Assembly: GCA_937927985.1 (NCBI GenBank) | Contig: CALFWH010000138.1 | Coordinates: 1 to 10,477, forward strand | Length of the DNA: 10,477 bases | Direction: 5' to 3' | Source: an uncultured bacterium | Lineage (GTDB): Bacteria > DRYD01 | Shown: positions 7,893 through 10,477 of the stretch, piece after piece | Numbering within the stretch: the first letter of the stretch is position 1 | Layout: the number at the start of each line of letters is the position of its first letter | Position numbers and translations under genes: made by a program | The notes under the pieces: generated by a model | What the model was told of the DNA's origin: nothing | Databases searched by the model: none | Seen by the model: the letters and a program-made list of their open reading frames with translations, nothing else

Positions 7893-8570
7893 TTATTTTT
7901 TATCTTTTTCAAAAACTGAATCATCAATCTCTACATTTAGATTATAATCATAAAATTCTGTAGTTACGTTTGATCTTATTTTAGGAAAATCAAACAATAC
8001 ATCTTGTTTAGAGGGCAAATAGTAATTATCTATCTTTATATAAGTTTGATCTATTACTATTTTACCACCATCCCTATAAAAAATGATAGATTTAGGAATG
8101 GTATAATTTTCACTATCAACAAACATAGTAACATTTTTAACACTACTTTGTTTATAAGGTTCCATATATAAGACATAAACTTTTTTATTACCACTAAAAT
8201 TTCTTATTCCCAATAATTTAGGTTTATACTTTTCTTTGTAGGTTTTAGAAGCCATTCCAGGTACAGCAGTCTGAGTAAAAGATAATCTATACTTTTCTTG
8301 TACATCGCCCGGTAAATTATCTAACTTTAAAGCTAATTTATTAGGCTCCTTAAAGTAAACCATTCCTTTTAAACCAACAGTAATTCCATAATCTATTATG
8401 TTAGCATTAATCTTAGTCTTACAAGTATAGGATTGCAAACCATATATACTTAAAGTCATTCTATCTATTATTTCTTCAGCTGGTATCTGAGCTCTAGATA
8501 GTTTAACAAAAAATAAAATAAACAAAACTTTAAATATTAAAAAATATATCTTTTTGTCCCTTACAAACAT
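7893..8570 (-). CDS. Exported LolA-like (outer-membrane lipoprotein-sorting family) protein
   Basis: Predicted secreted or periplasmic protein of 226 aa from the ATG at 8570; a TTG at 8585 would add five residues. Neither start has a well-placed ribosome binding site. The N-terminus MFVRDKK followed by a Phe/Leu/Ile-rich core and SRA-Q looks like a Sec signal peptide, with likely cleavage before QIPAEEIIDRM. The mature part has the alternating strand pattern of the LolA/LprG-like half-barrel fold: an opening helix (AEEIIDRMTLSIYGLQSYTCKTKI), a GMVYFKEPNKLALKL strand pair, a later MFVDSENYTIPKSIIFYRDGG hairpin and a closing DDSVFE. No lipobox Cys is present. It could carry a lipid or lipoprotein, but it is not a textbook LolA, so I leave the symbol blank. 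It sits 29 bases after nuoC. Confidence 0.6.
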   Translation of the reverse strand: MFVRDKKIYFLIFKVLFILFFVKLSRAQIPAEEIIDRMTLSIYGLQSYTCKTKINANIIDYGITVGLKGMVYFKEPNKLALKLDNLPGDVQEKYRLSFTQTAVPGMASKTYKEKYKPKLLGIRNFSGNKKVYVLYMEPYKQSSVKNVTMFVDSENYTIPKSIIFYRDGGKIVIDQTYIKIDNYYLPSKQDVLFDFPKIRSNVTTEFYDYNLNVEIDDSVFEKDKK

Positions 8571-8599
8571 CTCTTTTGTAAACAACTCAATAACTTTTT

Positions 8600-9307
8600 T
8601 TAATTTTTTTCTACTTGATTGTTCAATTCTTTTTGATTATTCAATTCTTTTACTTTTTTAACCACGTAATAACTTTCAATAAAAGGATGGGGAATAATTC
8701 TTTCATGGAAGAAATCTTTTCTTAGTGGGAATCCTTCCCATTCATCTGGCATCAGTATTCTTTGCAACGGGTTTAACCTATTTTTAAATATTATTCCAAA
8801 TAGATCATATGTTTCTCTTTCATGCCAATTAGCAGTAAAATAAATATCTTCTATACTATCTATAACAGGATTATCCCTATCTACAGGTACTATTAATCTC
8901 ATTCTCTGAGAAAAATTAACGTTTATCTTTTGATCCTTTGATAATTCACATTCTTCAACTTCCACAGCTAAATCATTCTGCTTTAAAGGAATCTTAGTAA
9001 ACTCATAAACTATATGAAAAATATTGTATAAATAGTAATCTACTGCAGTGATAAAATTTAAATAATTAAACCCTAATTCTTCTTTTATAAAAAATATAAC
9101 TTCTCTGGTTTTAGATGGATCGGTCAAAATAAAAATAGGATAATTTCTTGATAACCAGTCAATAGTACCGTAAGGTATTTCTAGTAAATCAGGAAATTTT
9201 TCCTTTATTTTTTGGGCTAATTGAGATTTAAGTTTATCAAATATTTCTATCCTTATTTCGGCTACTTTTGAGATATCCTTTTTACCTTCTAAATTCCATA
9301 TAAACAT
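8600..9307 (-). CDS. nuoC: NADH-quinone oxidoreductase subunit C (30 kDa subunit family)
   Basis: Peripheral-arm subunit of complex I or of a related membrane-bound hydrogenase; it carries no cofactor and packs against the NuoD/NuoB module. The family signature is clear: W161-H-E-R-E165, TYDLFGIIF, then LQRILMPDEWEGFPLRKDF. The usual HPxLRRIL reads NRLNPLQRIL here, with the His lost and one residue added. I count 235 aa from ATG at 9307, which has GGAAGG 6 bases upstream. A TTG at 9313 also opens the frame and would overlap the PilZ stop by 4 bases, but it directly abuts that ribosome binding site. The C-terminus ends in a duplicated KELNNQ. No other nuo gene is in the window; its neighbours are a PilZ gene and a LolA-like gene, so this is an orphan copy. 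Confidence 0.92.
   Translation of the reverse strand: MFIWNLEGKKDISKVAEIRIEIFDKLKSQLAQKIKEKFPDLLEIPYGTIDWLSRNYPIFILTDPSKTREVIFFIKEELGFNYLNFITAVDYYLYNIFHIVYEFTKIPLKQNDLAVEVEECELSKDQKINVNFSQRMRLIVPVDRDNPVIDSIEDIYFTANWHERETYDLFGIIFKNRLNPLQRILMPDEWEGFPLRKDFFHERIIPHPFIESYYVVKKVKELNNQKELNNQVEKN
8615..8650. repeat. 18-bp in-frame tandem duplication at the nuoC 3' end
   Basis: Plus-strand units 8615-8632 and 8633-8650 differ at one base (TTGATT[G/A]TTCAATTCTTT). On the coding strand each is exactly six codons, KELNNQ, so the NuoC tail carries the hexapeptide twice. The difference is synonymous (AAC/AAT). Confidence 0.85.
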
Positions 9308-9309
9308 TT

Positions 9310-9747
9310 TCAACCTTCCATATTTTTATACCAATTACTTTGGGTTTCCAGAATGAAAAGGAGGTATTTTTCTATTTGTTGCTGCTGTTCTGGATTAGAA
9401 TAAATGAATTTCAGTCCTGCTTCATACTTTCTATTTGATTCCATTTCCCTTATCCAGATTATTTCAGCTGATAATTCCAAAGGTTTATTTAAAGTTTCTA
9501 ATTCTAGTCCAATTTTTATTATGCTTCCTTTAGGGATAGGTTTAGGAATTACAATCTTACATCCCCCTAAACTAATATCACGGATTACCGATTTATAACC
9601 TGGAATTTCAGGAGATATTATAGCTATATCTCTGTTTATTCTTACATATTGTCTTAAAGAAGAAGGATCTTCGGTAGTTTTATTTTCTTGGGTTTTTTGT
9701 GATTTTAAATCTTTTTTTTCTTCTTTCTTTTTACCTAAAAACCACAT
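9310..9747 (-). CDS. PilZ-domain c-di-GMP-binding protein
   Basis: Predicted cytoplasmic receptor for cyclic di-GMP, 145 aa with a single PilZ domain. After a short start MWFLG and a highly charged Lys/Glu/Gln tail (about 6-30), the domain begins with the RxxxR motif R32-QYV-R36 and continues to the second ligand motif D57-I-S59-LGG, both intact, so c-di-GMP binding is expected. The family's closing strand pattern is visible as WIREMESNRKYEAGLKFIY at about 98-116, followed by a C-terminal helix. No partner domain is present, so its target cannot be read from the sequence. It begins 10 bases after acpP without an obvious ribosome binding site and ends within the ribosome-binding/start region of nuoC, so coupled expression of these two is likely. 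An A8 run lies in the Lys-rich N-terminal codons. Confidence 0.88.
   Translation of the reverse strand: MWFLGKKKEEKKDLKSQKTQENKTTEDPSSLRQYVRINRDIAIISPEIPGYKSVIRDISLGGCKIVIPKPIPKGSIIKIGLELETLNKPLELSAEIIWIREMESNRKYEAGLKFIYSNPEQQQQIEKYLLFILETQSNWYKNMEG
9314..9319 (-). promoter_or_regulatory. Ribosome binding site of nuoC
   Basis: The minus strand reads ATGGAAGGTTGAAAATG. GGAAGG lies inside the last codons of the PilZ gene, 6 bases before the ATG at 9307 and immediately next to the TTG at 9313. This decides for the ATG and implies translational coupling with the PilZ gene, whose TGA is two bases before that ATG. Confidence 0.65.
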
Positions 9748-9757
9748 TTTTGAAATA

Positions 9758-10006
9758 CTAAACTTTTGTTAGTTTACTTTCAATAAAATTGACTGCATCT
9801 CTTACTGTTAATATTTTTTGACTTTCTTCATCACTTATTTCTACACCAAACTCTTCTTCCATTTTCATTATCAATTCTACAAGATCTAAGGAATCTGCTC
9901 CAAAATCATCTACAAATGATGATTCTTCTTTTACTTCACTTTCTTGGATTTGTAATTTCTGAGAAACTATCTTTACTACTTTTTCAAATATTTGATCTCT
10001 TGTCAT
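9758..10006 (-). CDS. acpP: Acyl carrier protein
   Basis: Small acidic carrier of 82 aa that holds growing fatty acyl chains on a 4'-phosphopantetheine arm. The attachment site is Ser39 in the classic FGADSLDLVELIMKMEEEF segment. The four-helix layout is normal, with helix I at about 3-17 and the C-terminal LTVRDAVNFIESKL helix. The ATG at 10006 is preceded by a near-ideal AGGAGG at 5 bases, the strongest start signal in the window, consistent with the high expression usual for ACP. It is flanked by pdxT (25 bases upstream) and the PilZ gene (10 bases downstream) rather than by fabG, fabF or other fatty acid synthesis genes, but its sequence looks like the housekeeping ACP. Confidence 0.97.
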   Translation of the reverse strand: MTRDQIFEKVVKIVSQKLQIQESEVKEESSFVDDFGADSLDLVELIMKMEEEFGVEISDEESQKILTVRDAVNFIESKLTKV

Positions 10007-10011
10007 AATAC

Positions 10012-10017
10012 CCTCCT
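10012..10017 (-). promoter_or_regulatory. Ribosome binding site of acpP
   Basis: The minus strand reads AAAAGGAGGGTATTATG. AGGAGG is a full match to the anti-Shine-Dalgarno and ends 5 bases before the ATG at 10006. Confidence 0.75.
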
Positions 10018-10031
10018 TTTATTAAATATTT

Positions 10032-10477
10032 TTAATTTTTAATTAAAGATATGAAGTACCTATGAATAGTAGGATTAGAAGATAATTCTGGGTGAAAAGT
10101 ACAAATCAAAACATTATCTTCCTGTACAAGCACAGGTATTTCTTCAAAATTTGCCAGTTCTTTTACTTTAGGGCCTATGTTAACTATCTCTGGAGCTCTA
10201 ATAAAAACTGCCCTAATTATGGTACCCAAAGAAGGTATATTCAATACTACATCAAAACTATCTTTTTGCCTCCCATAAGCATTGCGCCTTATTTCTACAT
10301 CTATTAGTCCTAAAGGTTTTTGCCATTCTTTACCATCTATTATTTTTTTTGATAAAACTATTGCTCCAGCACAGGTACCAAATATAGGCCTACCTTTTTT
10401 TGAAAAATCCACTATTGCTTCTCTTAATTCATCATCCATTAATCTATCAATAGTAGTACTTTCCCCCCCTGGTATAA
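10032..10477 (-). CDS. pdxT: Pyridoxal 5'-phosphate synthase glutaminase subunit PdxT, 5' end missing (cut by right edge)
   Basis: Class I glutaminase that releases ammonia from glutamine and channels it to PdxS for PLP synthesis. The frame is open up to the right edge, so the in-frame ATG at 10439 is internal rather than the start. The edge codons read IPGGESTTIDRLMDDELREAI, the PdxT oxyanion/GGES signature. The nucleophile Cys is in PIFGTCAGAIVL (codon 10373-10371), and the catalytic His and Glu are in TFHPELSSNPTIHRYF near the C-terminus, so the catalytic triad is intact. About 148 codons are visible; with a family length near 190-200 aa, some 40-50 N-terminal residues lie outside. pdxS would be the expected upstream neighbour but is not visible. 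It ends 25 bases before acpP. Confidence 0.96.
   Translation of the reverse strand, partial: IPGGESTTIDRLMDDELREAIVDFSKKGRPIFGTCAGAIVLSKKIIDGKEWQKPLGLIDVEIRRNAYGRQKDSFDVVLNIPSLGTIIRAVFIRAPEIVNIGPKVKELANFEEIPVLVQEDNVLICTFHPELSSNPTIHRYFISLIKN

Noticed and set aside
7716..7919. Plus-strand open frame with a hydrophobic tail opposite the tdh-like gene start
   Set aside because: The hydrophobic end is produced by the T-rich intergenic strand; no ribosome binding site and no family resemblance.
10463..10469. Seven-G run on the coding strand in pdxT
   Set aside because: Encodes the conserved Pro-Gly-Gly-Glu motif and keeps frame; nothing suggests a frameshift.

Overview
The window is a compact, very AT-rich bacterial segment (about a quarter to 30% G+C by eye). 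Every recognisable gene is on the minus strand, so transcription runs from high to low coordinates. No gap between genes exceeds about 45 bases, and I see no convincing terminator or internal promoter, so much of it could be one long read-through unit. The organism looks like a low-GC, probably anaerobic, diderm-type bacterium. It has a membrane c-di-AMP synthase and a YabN/MazG-like protein, both common in Firmicutes and relatives, but also a NuoC subunit, a PilZ protein and a LolA-like exported protein. A Thermodesulfobium-like or similar deep lineage would fit, but I cannot confirm this.

In transcription order: pdxT (5' end cut off by the right edge), a complete acyl carrier protein, a PilZ-domain c-di-GMP receptor, a lone nuoC, an exported LolA-like protein, and a threonine-dehydrogenase-like zinc enzyme. 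These are followed by cdaA (diadenylate cyclase), a WYL-family transcription regulator, gltX, ileS, and a gene cut by the left edge. That last gene carries a degraded tetrapyrrole-methylase-like N-terminus followed by the start of a MazG nucleotide pyrophosphohydrolase domain.

The genes are mostly housekeeping: PLP synthesis, fatty acid carrier, respiration or hydrogen metabolism, tRNA charging and nucleotide clean-up. Two second-messenger components are mixed in, a c-di-GMP receptor and a c-di-AMP synthase. Several genes are separated from their usual partners: nuoC without other nuo genes, cdaA without cdaR/glmM, acpP without fab genes, and tdh without kbl.

I found no mobile element, CRISPR array, RNA gene or defence system. 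The less ordinary signals are the degenerate methylase-like domain of the MazG gene, an altered cofactor-binding position in the Tdh-like enzyme, and three short tandem duplications at gene ends or gene junctions. One of these duplications carries the cdaA stop codon.
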